Counted from the first letter of the stretch, positions 9,183 through 18,991 are shown. The stretch is DNA of 64,000 nt from Pseudoxanthomonas sp. J35 (GCF_000513995.1 NZ_AZVB01000001.1:124001-188000), one strand, 5' to 3'. The notes: generated from the sequence alone by a model not told the origin. Numbers and translations: made by a program.

Positions 9183-9296
9183 TGATTGGTGATTCGTGAT
9201 TGGAAATGCGGTAGCCGTGGAATGGTGCTGGTACTGGTCAGGCACGGGCGACTCGCCCGCACGATTCTCGAATCACCAATTACCAATCACCAATCA
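9183..9296. repeat. Inverted GATTGGT/GATTCGT heptamer arrays between pheS and pheT
   Basis: The left array 9183-9203 (tgattggtgattcgtgattgg) and the right array (about 9270-9296, aatcaccaattaccaatcac...) are near reverse complements around 66 bases. In the pheST mRNA they could pair to a long stem just before the pheT start. The same family, with GGGATT units, occurs at 14308-14406 and 34776-34804. Confidence 0.7.
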
Positions 9297-9302
9297 GGTT
9301 CC

Positions 9303-10791
<1,489 letters not shown>

Positions 10792-10804
10792 TGGTCAGTC
10801 CTCC

Positions 10805-11002
10805 TCAGAGATACGGCAGCATGCGGTCCAGACGGCCCGCGTCCTCGGCACGAACGTGGTTCGTCTGCCGCAGGTTGCGCTTCCGCTTGGTCGCCTTCTT
10901 GGTGAGGATGTGGCTACGGTTGGCGTGGCCGGCCTTGAACTTGCCGGAGGCGGTCTTGCGGAAACGCTTGGCCGCCGCCCGGTTGGTCTTGATCTTGGGC
11001 AT
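10805..11002 (-). CDS. rpmI: 50S ribosomal protein L35
   Basis: 65 residues ([23 protein letters not shown]...), the exact family length. It is the first gene of a transcript starting near 11153 from its own promoter (11160-11188). In most relatives rpmI follows infC closely; here about 810 bp with a terminator and repeats separate them, so L35/L20 synthesis should be less coupled to infC. Confidence 0.98.
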   Translation of the reverse strand: MPKIKTNRAAAKRFRKTASGKFKAGHANRSHILTKKATKRKRNLRQTNHVRAEDAGRLDRMLPYL

Positions 11003-11137
11003 TGCTATGTCCTTGATGGGATCTGTCACTGGTGCGGGCGGCGGGTTTCCCCACGCTTTCCATCCTTGCCCATACCGGTCTGTAAGCCTTTGATTCCACT
11101 GGAGAATCTCGGCAGGTCCTGTGGCTGTTGCCAGCCC

Positions 11138-11153
11138 CTCCGGCGAACCGGAG
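11138..11153 (-). promoter_or_regulatory. UUCG-loop hairpin in the rpmI leader
   Basis: On the minus strand, CTCCGG, loop TTCG, CCGGAG forms at the very 5' end of the predicted rpmI transcript. The leader to the rpmI start is about 150 nt, long enough to hold an L20-responsive control element as in E. coli. That role is inferred from gene content only. Confidence 0.4.
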
Positions 11154-11159
11154 CCGCGC

Positions 11160-11188
11160 ATTATGGCAGCCGGTGGATTCCCATGCAA
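11160..11188 (-). promoter_or_regulatory. rpmI-rplT promoter
   Basis: On the minus strand, a -35 TTGCAT (11188-11183), a 17-bp spacer and a -10 CATAAT (11165-11160). The fit to sigma-70 is good. It lies about 160 bp before the rpmI ATG and downstream of the infC terminator, making rpmI-rplT an independent transcription unit. Confidence 0.6.
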
Positions 11189-11341
11189 ATCATGGGGTTC
11201 CGGGGGGGCCGGGACACCCGCATCGGGCGGCGACCTGAAACCCGCGCACCCAGAAGCAGGAGCGCGGGCTCCGGACGGGGCCGCCGCACCCTGGTGGCTC
11301 CAGGCCGCGGCTTCGTTCCAATTGGGTCGCGGCAAGCAGTC

Positions 11342-11450
11342 GTAGCCCGGATAAGGCCGCAGGCCGCATCCGGGAATGTCCGCCCGCCACCACCACCCGA
11401 TCACGGCGCACCCGCCCCTGCCCCGGATGCGCTTCGCTTATCCGGGCTAC
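11342..11450. repeat. GTAG...CTAC REP-like pair, cccggataa subfamily
   Basis: A copy starting gtagcccggataaggccg at 11342-11374 faces an inverted copy ending cgcttatccgggctac at 11421-11450. The GTAG ends are as in the pairs at 4393 and 21235, but the stem sequence differs. Just beyond lies a separate 10-bp hairpin of C/T-rich against G/A-rich arms (11462-11484). Confidence 0.7.
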
Positions 11451-11522
11451 GCGGTCGATAGCCCCTCTCCCGGAGGGAGAGGGGAGCAAAGAACGAAGCC
11501 ACGACCTGAAAGCGCCCGAAGA

Positions 11523-11632
11523 CGCGGTAGTGCGGGGGTATGGCGCAAGCAGGCCATGGATGGCCTGCGTTCGCGCTTCGGAGCCATGGATGGCGGAGGG
11601 CGCGATGCCATACCCCCCCCCGCACTGCCGCG
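11523..11632. repeat. Element with imperfect 22-26 bp terminal inverted repeats
   Basis: The left end (11523-11544, cgcggtagtgcgggggtatggc) is matched in inverse orientation by the right end (about 11607-11632, gccat then a C-run then cgcactgccgcg), with a longer homopolymer run on the right. Inside lies a perfect hairpin gcaggcca/tggcctgc (11549-11568) and a second ccatggatggc word (11584-11594). It has no coding capacity and could be a small MITE-like or REP-like element. Confidence 0.5.
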
Positions 11633-11663
11633 GCTCCGTCCGAAGCCGACCACGCCTTCCCGC

Positions 11664-11698
11664 TTTGGCCTTTGGCCTTTGGCCTTTGGCCTTTGGCT
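11664..11698. repeat. Heptamer tandem repeat TTTGGCC, about 4.9 copies
   Basis: Consecutive tttggcc units run at 11664, 11671, 11678, 11685 and 11692 (the last one degenerate), followed by a diverged continuation to about 11712. It lies in the non-coding infC-rpmI interval. Copy-number variation is expected. Confidence 0.85.
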
Positions 11699-11734
11699 TT
11701 CGGCTTTGGCTGGCCCCGCCAAGAGCCCCCGGCC

Positions 11735-11768
11735 TCAAAAGCAAAGGGCGCCCCCGAGGGACGCCCTT
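11735..11768 (-). terminator. Rho-independent terminator after infC
   Basis: On the minus strand, AAGGGCGTCCC, loop TCG, GGGGCGCCCTT makes an 11-bp stem with one G-T wobble, followed by TGCTTTTG. A second hairpin (GACCCGGC/GCCGGGTC) precedes it at about 11776-11796. It lies 45 bp after the infC stop and separates infC from rpmI. Confidence 0.8.
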
Positions 11769-11812
11769 CGCTCGCGACCCGGCACGAGGCCGGGTCTCCG
11801 CAGCGGGTGCCG

Positions 11813-12334
11813 TTACTTCTTCTTCGGCGCGATCATCATGACCATCTGCCGGCCTTCAAGGCGCGGACGCGACTCGATCACGATGTCCTCGCCCAGGTCG
11901 GCCTCGATCCGCGCCGCCATCTGCCGGCCGAGCTCCTGGTGGCTCATCTCGCGGCCACGGAAGCGGATGTTGACCTTGACCTTGTCGCCCTCTTCCAGGA
12001 AGCGGCGCATGTTGCGCAGCTTGATCTGGTAGTCGCCCTCGTCGGTGACCGGGCGGAACTTGAGTTCCTTGATCTCGACCTGCTTGGACTTCTTCTTGGC
12101 CTCGTTGGCCCGCTTCTGCTGCTCGAAGCGGAACTTGCCGAAATCCATGATCTTGCAGACCGGCGGGTCCGCATTCGGCTGGATCTCGACCAGGTCGAGG
12201 CCTTCGTCCTCGGCCATGCGCAGGGCTTCGTCGCGCGACAGGACGCCGATCATCTCGCCATCGGATCCGATCACGCGCACGCGCGGGACGCGGATCTCGT
12301 GGTTCTTTCGGTTTAGCTTCTCGGGGGTGCTGAT
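11813..12334 (-). CDS. infC: Translation initiation factor IF-3 (AUC start)
   Basis: 173 residues if translation starts at ATC 12334, reading (M)[26 protein letters not shown], which matches the conserved IF-3 N-terminus. The first ATG lies about 18 codons inside this conserved region and would truncate it. A GGAG Shine-Dalgarno sits 8 bases before the ATC. IF-3 discriminates against non-AUG starts, and E. coli infC uses AUU for autoregulation; AUC here should serve the same purpose. The N-domain, Lys-rich linker ([17 protein letters not shown]) and C-domain are complete. It is 61 bp downstream of thrS. Confidence 0.93.
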   Translation of the reverse strand: MSTPEKLNRKNHEIRVPRVRVIGSDGEMIGVLSRDEALRMAEDEGLDLVEIQPNADPPVCKIMDFGKFRFEQQKRANEAKKKSKQVEIKELKFRPVTDEGDYQIKLRNMRRFLEEGDKVKVNIRFRGREMSHQELGRQMAARIEADLGEDIVIESRPRLEGRQMVMMIAPKKK

Positions 12335-12395
12335 TGTTCAGTCTCCGGGGGTGGTCTGGACGGCGCGCCGGCCGGGCCGGCGGCGCCTCTGTGTC

Positions 12396-14300
12396 TTACG
12401 CCAACTGCTGCGAACGCAGCGTCTCGGCGAAGGCGGACACCGACATTGTGCCCAAATCTTCCCCGGAACGCGTACGCACCGCCACGGCGCCGTTCTCCTT
12501 CTCGCGGTCCCCGACCACCAGCAGGTACGGCACCCGCTGCAGCGTGTGCTCGCGGATCTTAAAGCCGATCTTCTCGTTGCGCAAATCGGCCTCGACCCTG
12601 AACCCTTGATTTGCAAGGGTTTTCCGGACCTCGTCCGCGTATTCAGCCTGGGCGTCGGTGATGTTCATGACCACCGCCTGGACCGGGGCCAGCCAGGCCG
12701 GGAAGGAGCCGGCGTGGTGCTCGATCAGGATGCCGATGAACCGCTCCATGGAGCCGACGATGGCCCGGTGCAGCATGACCGGGTGCCGGCGCTGGCTGTT
12801 CTCGTCCACGTACTCGGCACCCAGGCGGCCCGGCATCATGAAGTCGACCTGCATGGTGCCCAGCTGCCAGGTACGGCCGATCGCGTCCTTGAGGTGGTAC
12901 TCGATCTTCGGGCCGTAGAAGGCGCCCTCGCCCGGCAGCTCCTGCCACTCCACGCCGGAGGCGCGCAGGGCCGAACGCAGCGCGTCCTCGGCCTTGTCCC
13001 AGGTGGCATCGTCGCCCAGGCGCGAATCCGGGCGCAGCGCGATCTTGATCTGGATGTCCTCGAAGCCGAAGTCGGCGTAGACCTTCAGCGCCTGCTCGTG
13101 GAAGGCGCGGACCTCCGACTCGACCTGGTCCTCGGTGCAGAAGATGTGGCCGTCGTCCTGGGTGAAGCCGCGCACGCGCAGGATGCCGTGCAGCGCGCCG
13201 GAGGGCTCGTTGCGGTGGCAGGAGCCGAACTCGCCGTAGCGGATCGGCAGGTCGCGGTAGCTGTGCAGGCCCTGCTTGAAGATCTGCACGTGGCCGGGGC
13301 AGTTCATCGGCTTCACCGCGTAGGTCCGCTTCTCGGACTCGGTGAAGAACATGTTGTCCTTGTAGTTGTCCCAGTGGCCGGACTGCTTCCACAGGCTCAC
13401 GTCCAGGATCTGCGGGCAGCGCACCTCGCCGTAGCCGGTGCTGCGGTAGATCCGGCGCATGTACTGCTCCACGACCTGCCACACCGACCAGCCCTTCGGG
13501 TGCCAGAACACCAGGCCCGGGGCCTCTTCCTGCAGGTGGAACAGGTTCTGCTGCTTGCCGATGCGGCGGTGGTCGCGCTTCTCGGCTTCCTCGATGCGCT
13601 GGATGTAGGCCTTCAACTGCTTCTCGTCGGCCCAGGCGGTGCCGTAGATGCGCTGCAGCTGCTCGTTCCTGGCGTCGCCGCGCCAGTAGGCGCCGGAGAT
13701 GCGCAGCAGCTTGAACGCCTTGAGGAACCGGGTGTTGGGCACGTGCGGGCCGCGGCACATGTCCACGTATTCCTGGTGGTAGTACAGGCCCATCGCCGTG
13801 ACCTCCGGGCCCATGTCCTCGATCAGGCGCAGCTTGTAGTCCTCTCCGCGCTCCTTGAAGACCTTGATGACCTCCTCGCGCGGGGTCATCTTCTTGACCA
13901 CGTCGTAGTCCTGGGCGATCAGCTCGCGCATGCGCTGCTCGATCGCGGCCAGGTCCTCGGGGGTGAACGGGCGCTCGGAATAGATGTCGTAGTAGAAGCC
14001 CTCGGCGATCACCGGGCCGATGACCATCTTCACGTCCGGGTACAGCTGCTTGACCGCGTGTCCGACCAGGTGCGCGCAGGAGTGGCGGATGATCTCCACG
14101 CCCTCCTCGTCCTTGGGGGTGATGATGCGCAGGGTGGCGTCGTGGTCGATGACGTCGGAGGCGTCGACCAGGCGGCCATCGACCTCGCCGGCCACGGTGG
14201 CCTTGGCCAGGCCGGCGCCGATGGACTGGGCGACCTGCATGACGGTGACGGGGGCTTCGAACTCGCGGCGGCTGCCGTCGGGAAGGGTGATCGTGATCAT
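12396..14300 (-). CDS. thrS: Threonine--tRNA ligase
   Basis: 634 residues. ATG 14300 gives the TGS domain start ([28 protein letters not shown]). This is followed by the editing domain ([17 protein letters not shown], the HxxxH zinc/editing motif), the class II catalytic core ([45 protein letters not shown]) and a C-terminal anticodon domain. It charges tRNA(Thr) and clears Ser-tRNA(Thr). Its 5' region holds a Thr leader peptide, a terminator and an inverted heptamer array (14308-14504), so expression is probably attenuated by threonyl-tRNA level. Confidence 0.97.
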   Translation of the reverse strand: MITITLPDGSRREFEAPVTVMQVAQSIGAGLAKATVAGEVDGRLVDASDVIDHDATLRIITPKDEEGVEIIRHSCAHLVGHAVKQLYPDVKMVIGPVIAEGFYYDIYSERPFTPEDLAAIEQRMRELIAQDYDVVKKMTPREEVIKVFKERGEDYKLRLIEDMGPEVTAMGLYYHQEYVDMCRGPHVPNTRFLKAFKLLRISGAYWRGDARNEQLQRIYGTAWADEKQLKAYIQRIEEAEKRDHRRIGKQQNLFHLQEEAPGLVFWHPKGWSVWQVVEQYMRRIYRSTGYGEVRCPQILDVSLWKQSGHWDNYKDNMFFTESEKRTYAVKPMNCPGHVQIFKQGLHSYRDLPIRYGEFGSCHRNEPSGALHGILRVRGFTQDDGHIFCTEDQVESEVRAFHEQALKVYADFGFEDIQIKIALRPDSRLGDDATWDKAEDALRSALRASGVEWQELPGEGAFYGPKIEYHLKDAIGRTWQLGTMQVDFMMPGRLGAEYVDENSQRRHPVMLHRAIVGSMERFIGILIEHHAGSFPAWLAPVQAVVMNITDAQAEYADEVRKTLANQGFRVEADLRNEKIGFKIREHTLQRVPYLLVVGDREKENGAVAVRTRSGEDLGTMSVSAFAETLRSQQLA

Positions 14301-14307
14301 CTGGAGC

Positions 14308-14406
14308 CGGGATTCGGGATTCGGGATTGGGGATTGGGGATTCGAGTGGCGGGAGCCGGGCGGGCGGGACGGCCTGGCCGACCCCGGATCTCCAATCCCG
14401 AATCCC
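14308..14406. repeat. Inverted GGGATTC/GGGATTG heptamer arrays in the thrS leader
   Basis: A left array of about five units spans about 14308-14345 (gggattcgggattcgggatt, then gggg-attg units). A right array at 14392-14406 (ccaatcccgaatccc) is complementary to it. In the thrS mRNA the arrays could form a stem of at least 15 bp a few bases before the thrS start codon. It is the same family as 9183-9296 and 34776-34804. Confidence 0.75.
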
Positions 14407-14448
14407 GTTGGCCGCATCGCGGCCAACAAAAAAGCGCCTCGAGGGCGC
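14407..14448 (-). terminator. Attenuator terminator upstream of thrS
   Basis: On the minus strand, GCGCC (14448-14444), loop CTCGA and GGCGC (14438-14434) are followed directly by six T (14433-14428). A perfect 9-bp hairpin (GTTGGCCGC/GCGGCCAAC, 14427-14407) comes next. The terminator lies 30 bp after the stop of a leader peptide with three Thr codons. The GCCGAGG just after that stop could pair with CCTC and GGC of the terminator region, an arrangement that would exclude the terminator stem. Confidence 0.8.
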
Positions 14449-14477
14449 CAGCTGGAAGTCCGGGGCCTCGGCGGCGT

Positions 14478-14504
14478 TCAGCGGTGGGCGGTGGTAGTGC
14501 TCAT
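14478..14504 (-). CDS. thrS leader peptide MSTTTAHR
   Basis: Eight codons, ATG 14504 to TGA 14478: Met-Ser-Thr-Thr-Thr-Ala-His-Arg with consecutive ACT ACC ACC. It is followed 30 bases later by a Rho-independent terminator and then by thrS. This is the layout of a ribosome-mediated transcription attenuator: shortage of charged tRNA(Thr) would stall the ribosome on the Thr codons and favour read-through into thrS. The Shine-Dalgarno is weak. In E. coli, thrS is controlled by translational autorepression, whereas a Thr/Ile leader controls thrABC. Confidence 0.75.
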   Translation of the reverse strand: MSTTTAHR

Positions 14505-14677
14505 GTCGCACGCTCGGCCGGCGTTTCCGCGGGCCACCTTGTGACTGCCGCGCCGGCACCCTGCCGGCCGCGATGGCGCCGATTCTACCCCGCCCCCGGG
14601 ACGGCGCAAACCCGGCGCCGGCGGTGGCATCATGCCACCTGCACCACGGGATCCGGTCCGGAGGGGGGGCCGGGCGC

Positions 14678-15709
14678 ATGAGCATCAAGGGCAAGGCCAC
14701 ATCGCTGGACATCGCGCACCTGGCGGGGGTCTCCCAGCCGACGGTGTCGCGCGCCCTGCGCGGCAGCCCCTCGGTCAACCCGGAGACCCGCGAGCGGATC
14801 CTGGCCATCGCCCGGCAGCTCAACTACAAGGTCGACAAGAACGCCTCCAACCTGCGCTGCCAGCAGTCCGGCACCCTGGCCCTGCTGTTCTTCGAGGACC
14901 CGACCCCGGACGACTCGCTGATCAACCCGTTCTTCCACTCGATGCTCGGCTCGATCACCCGGGCCTGCGCCCTGCGCGGCTACGACCTGCTGGTCTCCTT
15001 CCAGCAGCTGTCGACCAACTGGCACGCCGACTTCGAGGACAGCCACAAGGCCGACGGCCTGATCCTGCTCGGCTACGGTGACTACCTGGAATCGGAGTCG
15101 AAGCTGCAACAGCTGGTGGCCCAGGGCACCCACTTCGTGCGCTGGGGGGCGGCCCTGCCCGGCGAGCCGGGCGTGTCGATCGGCTGCGACAACTTCCAGG
15201 GCGGCCACGACATCACCGCCCACCTGCTGGCCCGGGGCCGCCGCCGGATCGCCTTCCTCGGCCATGCCTCGAACCACTACCCGGAGTTCTTCGAGCGCTA
15301 CCGCGGCTATGCCGGGGCGCTGCGCGCGGCCGGGCTGGAGCCGGACCCGGCGCTGCAGGCCGACGCCATCACCACCGAGCAGGCCGGCCATGCCGCCGCG
15401 CGGGCGCTGCTCGACGCGGGGGCGCAGTTCGACGCCCTGTTCGCGGCCAGCGACCTGATCGCGCTGGGGGCGATGAAGGCCCTGCGCGAGCACGGCGCGC
15501 GGATCCCGGAGGACGTGGCGGTGGCCGGCTTCGACGACATCGCCATGGCCAGCTTCGTCCAGCCGGGCCTGTCCACCGTGCAGCAGGACACCAAGCAGGC
15601 CGGCGAGGTGCTGGTCGACAGCCTGATCCGGCTGATCCAGGGCGAGCGGGTGGAAAGCCGCACCCTGCCGGTGAAGGTGGTGCTGCGCGGCTCCAGCGGC
15701 GCGGGCTGA
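14678..15709 (+). CDS. LacI family transcriptional regulator (maltodextrin locus)
   Basis: 343 residues from ATG 14678 with a strong GGAGGGGG Shine-Dalgarno. The helix-turn-helix TSLDIAHLAGVSQPTVSRALRG (residues 7-28) and hinge helix (about 50-60) are standard for LacI. The periplasmic-binding-like domain includes DALFAASDLIALGAMKALREHG. Its position beside amylase, sugar porter, GH97 and TonB receptor genes suggests it senses maltose or maltodextrin. A LacI-type site with an ATACGTAT core appears at 18975-18982 and 21458-21465, a plausible target; none is seen before its own gene. It converges with the GH13 gene. Confidence 0.9.
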   Translation: MSIKGKATSLDIAHLAGVSQPTVSRALRGSPSVNPETRERILAIARQLNYKVDKNASNLRCQQSGTLALLFFEDPTPDDSLINPFFHSMLGSITRACALRGYDLLVSFQQLSTNWHADFEDSHKADGLILLGYGDYLESESKLQQLVAQGTHFVRWGAALPGEPGVSIGCDNFQGGHDITAHLLARGRRRIAFLGHASNHYPEFFERYRGYAGALRAAGLEPDPALQADAITTEQAGHAAARALLDAGAQFDALFAASDLIALGAMKALREHGARIPEDVAVAGFDDIAMASFVQPGLSTVQQDTKQAGEVLVDSLIRLIQGERVESRTLPVKVVLRGSSGAG

Positions 15710-15733
15710 GGCCGGCGCCGCCTCCCGGCCGGT

Positions 15734-17398
15734 TTACCGCCCGGCCATCAGCGCGGCCAGCCGCGCCTTGAGGTCGGCCCGGGTCACCGGTTCGTCGAGG
15801 AAGAACACCCGCACCCCGTGCGCCGGCACCTCGGCGCGCAGCTCCCGCCCGACCTCGAGCGTTTCGCCGCTGAAGCCGTCGCGCCAGCGCCCCGGCTGCA
15901 GGTACTCGCGCACGCTGATCGCCTGCGCGCGGCCGCCCTTGTTGAGCAGGACCAGCGCGGTCTGCGCCTGCCCGTCGTGCTGGTAGACGCGGTAGAACAC
16001 CGCCTGGTCGCCGCGCAGGCGAACCGGCACCTGCAGCCCGCGCTGCAGCGCCGGCGACTCGCGGCGCAGGCTGGCGATGCGCTTGAGGTTGGCGTGGATC
16101 GGGCTGGCCGGCGCGGCGGCGATCCGCTCCTGGCCGAAGTAGGCACGGTTGCCTCCGTGCTCGGCCTGGCCGCGCATGAACCCGGTCTCCGAGCCGTAGT
16201 AGACGACCGGGATCCCGCGCGCGGTGAACAGCCAGTTGTGCGCGTCGATGAAGCCGGCATCGTCGGCGTCGAGGCGGCGCATGTCGTGGTTGTCGTAGAA
16301 CGTGGCCAAGTCGTAGACGTTCGCGTACGGGCCGCCATCGAGGTGCAGCGCCTCTTCCAGGCGCTCGAAGCCGGCACCCTTGCGACCGAACACGTCCTCC
16401 ATGGCCTGGCGCATCGGGAAGTCGAGCACGCTGATCGAGCCGTTCTCCGGCAGGGTGAACTGGGCGATCTTCGCCGCGTCGTAATCGAAGGCCTCGCCGA
16501 ACATGTACATGCCCGGGTGCTTGGCGCGGATGCGTTCGGCGAACTCCTTCCAGAACGCCAGCGGCTGGTGACGGATGGTATCGATGCGCAGCGCGTCCAC
16601 GCCCTGCCCGATCCACTGCAGGTAGGCGCCGACCAGGTAGTCCATCACCGCCGGATTGCTGGCGTCCAGGTCGGACAGCTGCGCCAGGTCGGGCCTGGTG
16701 TTGTAGAACGCGTGCAGCGGATTACCCGTCGGGTCGAGCTCTTCCGGCGGCAGGTTCTGGTGGTCGGCCACCAGCTTCCCGTTCGCGTCGAACAGCTGGC
16801 CGTACTGCGGCTGCGCCACCGGCATGGTCCACGCCGGCGAGCCGTGGTTGCCGACGATGTCCAGCACCGTCTTCAGCCCCTGCGCGCGCAGGCCGGCGGT
16901 CAGCCCGGCGAAGTCCAGGTCCGTGCTCGGCAGGTGCTCGTCCAGCCGGTAGAAATTGACGCCCCAGTAGCCGTGGAAGCCGGTCTTGCCGCGGTCGGTG
17001 AGGAAGCCGTCGCAGCTGATCTCGTCGCCGCCGGTGAAGGCCTGGTCCGGGTTGTCCACGATCGGGGTGATCCACACCGCGGTGAAGCCCAGGTCGCGGA
17101 TGTAGCCGGCGTTCTCGAGCAGGCCGCGGAAGTCGCCGCCGAGGTAGCCGACATTGCCGACCTCGCCGTCGCAGGCCTCCTTCAGCGGGATGTCGAAGGT
17201 GCGCAGCTCCGGCCGCGCCGGGTCCACGCTCTGGTCGCGGTGGTCGTTGGCCGGATCTCCGTTGGCGAAGCGGTCGGTCATCACGAAGTAGATCGACTCG
17301 CTGGCGAACGGCTCCAACGTGCCGTAGTAGTCGTCGGCAAGCGCGCTGCCAGCCAGACCGAGCAGGGCGCACAGCGCGAGGATGCGACGGCGGCTCAT
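15734..17398 (-). CDS. Periplasmic GH13 alpha-amylase / cyclomaltodextrinase-like
   Basis: 554 residues. A signal peptide (MSRRRILALCALLGLAGSALA) is followed by a GH13 barrel: FVMTDRFANGDP, the region with DIVGNHGSP, the nucleophile D273 in DALRIDTIRH, the acid/base E302 in MFGEAFD, and the third carboxylate D372 in YDNHD. A beta-sandwich C domain closes the protein. It should cut maltodextrins that enter the periplasm through the TonB receptor. The ATG overlaps the stop codon of the MFS gene (ATGA, 17395-17398), so the two are translationally coupled. Confidence 0.92.
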   Translation of the reverse strand: MSRRRILALCALLGLAGSALADDYYGTLEPFASESIYFVMTDRFANGDPANDHRDQSVDPARPELRTFDIPLKEACDGEVGNVGYLGGDFRGLLENAGYIRDLGFTAVWITPIVDNPDQAFTGGDEISCDGFLTDRGKTGFHGYWGVNFYRLDEHLPSTDLDFAGLTAGLRAQGLKTVLDIVGNHGSPAWTMPVAQPQYGQLFDANGKLVADHQNLPPEELDPTGNPLHAFYNTRPDLAQLSDLDASNPAVMDYLVGAYLQWIGQGVDALRIDTIRHQPLAFWKEFAERIRAKHPGMYMFGEAFDYDAAKIAQFTLPENGSISVLDFPMRQAMEDVFGRKGAGFERLEEALHLDGGPYANVYDLATFYDNHDMRRLDADDAGFIDAHNWLFTARGIPVVYYGSETGFMRGQAEHGGNRAYFGQERIAAAPASPIHANLKRIASLRRESPALQRGLQVPVRLRGDQAVFYRVYQHDGQAQTALVLLNKGGRAQAISVREYLQPGRWRDGFSGETLEVGRELRAEVPAHGVRVFFLDEPVTRADLKARLAALMAGR

Positions 17399-18891
17399 GC
17401 CCCCGCCTCCACCGCACGCACTTCCACGGCGCGCGGCACCGCCAGCGTGCACAGGCCCGCCAGCAGCAGGCTGGCGCCGCCGATGGCCAGCGCCCACAGC
17501 GGCTGGTTGCCGAACAGCGACTTCAGCAGGAAGCCGAGCAGGCTGGCCGCGACCAGCTGCGGGATCACGATGAAGAAATTGAAGATGCCCATGTAGATGC
17601 CCATCTTGGCGGCCGGCACGCTGTCGGAGAGCATCGCGTACGGCAGGGAAAGGATCGACGCCCAGGCGAAACCGACCCCGACCATCGACAGCAGCAGCCA
17701 TTGCGGGTCGCGCACGGCCAGGAAGGAAAGCAGGCCGGCCGCACCCAGCAGCAGGTTGACCAGGTGGGTGGCGCGCAGGCCGAGCGCGCGCACCATCCAC
17801 GGGATGGCGATGGCGGCCAGCGCGGCGAAGCCGTTGTAGGCGGCGAACAGCACGCCGACCCAGTTGGCGCCCTCGTTGTAGACGGCCGACGTCGGATCGT
17901 TGCTGCCGAAGTGGGTCCCGGCCACGGCCGCGGTGGTGTAGATCCACATCGCGAACAGCGCGAACCAGGAGAAGAACTGGACCACGGCCAGGCGCCGCAT
18001 CGCGCCGGGCATGGCGTGCAGGTCGGCGACGATGGCCGGCAGCATGCCGCCCGGCCGCAGCAGGCGCGAGACCAGCACCAGCACGCCGTAGGCGGCGAGC
18101 ATGCCGGCCAGCACGTAGAGCATCCGGTCCCAGCCGTGCGCGGCCACGACAGCGGCGAAGGCGAGGCCTGCAGCCAGCCAGGCCAGCGCCGGGCCCACGG
18201 AGGCCTTCGCTGCGGGGGCCGCGGCATGCGCGGCGGCGTCACCGGGCTCCTCGAACGAGGCCAGCACTTCCGGCGGGTACTCGCGGCTGCGCAGCACGGT
18301 CCAGCCGATCGCCGCGAACAGCACCGCCCCGCCGAGGTAGAAGGCGTAGCGCACCGTCCCGGGTACCTCGCCGGGCCCGGCGGTATTGGCCACGCCGGCC
18401 TTGGCCAGCAGCCACGGCAGCATGCTCGCCACCACCGCGCCGACGCCGATGAAGAAACTCTGCATGGCATAGCCGCTGGCGCGTTGCGAGGTGGGCAGCT
18501 GGTCGCCGACGAAGGCGCGGAACGGTTCCATCGCCACGTTGATCGAGGCGTCGAGGATCCACAGCGTGCCGGCGGCGATCCACAGCGCAGGCGAGTTGGG
18601 CATCACGAACAGCGCCAGCGTCGCCAGCAGCGCGCCGGCGAGGAAGTACGGCCGGCGCCGGCCCAGGCGGGTCCAGGTGCGGTCGGACAGGTAGCCCACC
18701 ACCGGCTGCACCAGCAGGCCGGTCAGCGGCGCGGCGATCCACAACCCCGGCACCTGGTCCATGTCCGCGCCCAGGGTCTGGAAAATGCGGCTGGCATTGG
18801 CGTTCTGCAGGGCGAATCCGAACTGGATGCCCAGGAAGCCGAAGCACATGTTCCATATCTGCCAGAACGACAGACGCGGTTTGCGTTCCAT
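17395..18891 (-). CDS. MFS sugar transporter (maltose-type, GPH/SLC45-like)
   Basis: 498 residues from ATG 18891 (MERKPRLSFWQIWNMCFGFLGIQFGFALQNANASRIFQTLG). About 12 hydrophobic segments are visible. The VGYLSDRTWTRLGRRRPY loop between helices 2 and 3 is the family signature. Homologues next to alpha-glucosidase genes in Xanthomonads and Caulobacter carry maltose or related disaccharides across the inner membrane by proton symport. It is first gene of a two-gene unit with the amylase, expressed divergently from GH97. Confidence 0.9.
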   Translation of the reverse strand: MERKPRLSFWQIWNMCFGFLGIQFGFALQNANASRIFQTLGADMDQVPGLWIAAPLTGLLVQPVVGYLSDRTWTRLGRRRPYFLAGALLATLALFVMPNSPALWIAAGTLWILDASINVAMEPFRAFVGDQLPTSQRASGYAMQSFFIGVGAVVASMLPWLLAKAGVANTAGPGEVPGTVRYAFYLGGAVLFAAIGWTVLRSREYPPEVLASFEEPGDAAAHAAAPAAKASVGPALAWLAAGLAFAAVVAAHGWDRMLYVLAGMLAAYGVLVLVSRLLRPGGMLPAIVADLHAMPGAMRRLAVVQFFSWFALFAMWIYTTAAVAGTHFGSNDPTSAVYNEGANWVGVLFAAYNGFAALAAIAIPWMVRALGLRATHLVNLLLGAAGLLSFLAVRDPQWLLLSMVGVGFAWASILSLPYAMLSDSVPAAKMGIYMGIFNFFIVIPQLVAASLLGFLLKSLFGNQPLWALAIGGASLLLAGLCTLAVPRAVEVRAVEAGA

Positions 18892-18936
18892 CAGGCGGTT
18901 CCCCCCTCCGGGAATCACGGGATGCGATGTGGGGCC

Positions 18937-18991
18937 ATGGTAGGGGCGCGGTGCGCGCGGCGCACAGCCGGTGCATACGTATTCATTGCCC
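18937..18991 (-). promoter_or_regulatory. Promoter module of MFS-amylase operon with LacI-type operator
   Basis: tgcatacgtattcattgccc (18972-18991) contains the palindromic core ATACGTAT centred on CG (18975-18982), a form typical of LacI-family operators. On the minus strand a TACCAT -10-like box lies at 18942-18937, 32 bases from the core. The identical 20-bp word and a TACCAT box at nearly the same distance precede the TonB receptor gene at 21449-21502. Confidence 0.65.

Noticed and set aside
6407-9199. A 930-codon plus-strand frame opposite ihfA and pheT
   Set aside because: Low-complexity composition and no recognisable motif; it is the shadow of pheT.
9183-9296. CRISPR array
   Set aside because: The units are heptamers without spacers of uniform length and occur as inverted arrays; no cas genes are in the window.
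11342-11450. Insertion sequence between infC and rpmI
   Set aside because: No transposase frame of adequate length or motif; only short palindromic elements are present.
14301-14677. A T-box riboswitch for thrS
   Set aside because: No T-box sequence or specifier stem is apparent, and T-boxes belong mainly to Firmicutes; the Thr leader peptide explains the terminator better.
12045-14681. An 878-codon plus-strand frame opposite infC and thrS
   Set aside because: Shadow of thrS with Leu/Val/Ala/Asp/His bias; it crosses the leader and repeat arrays and shows no family motif.
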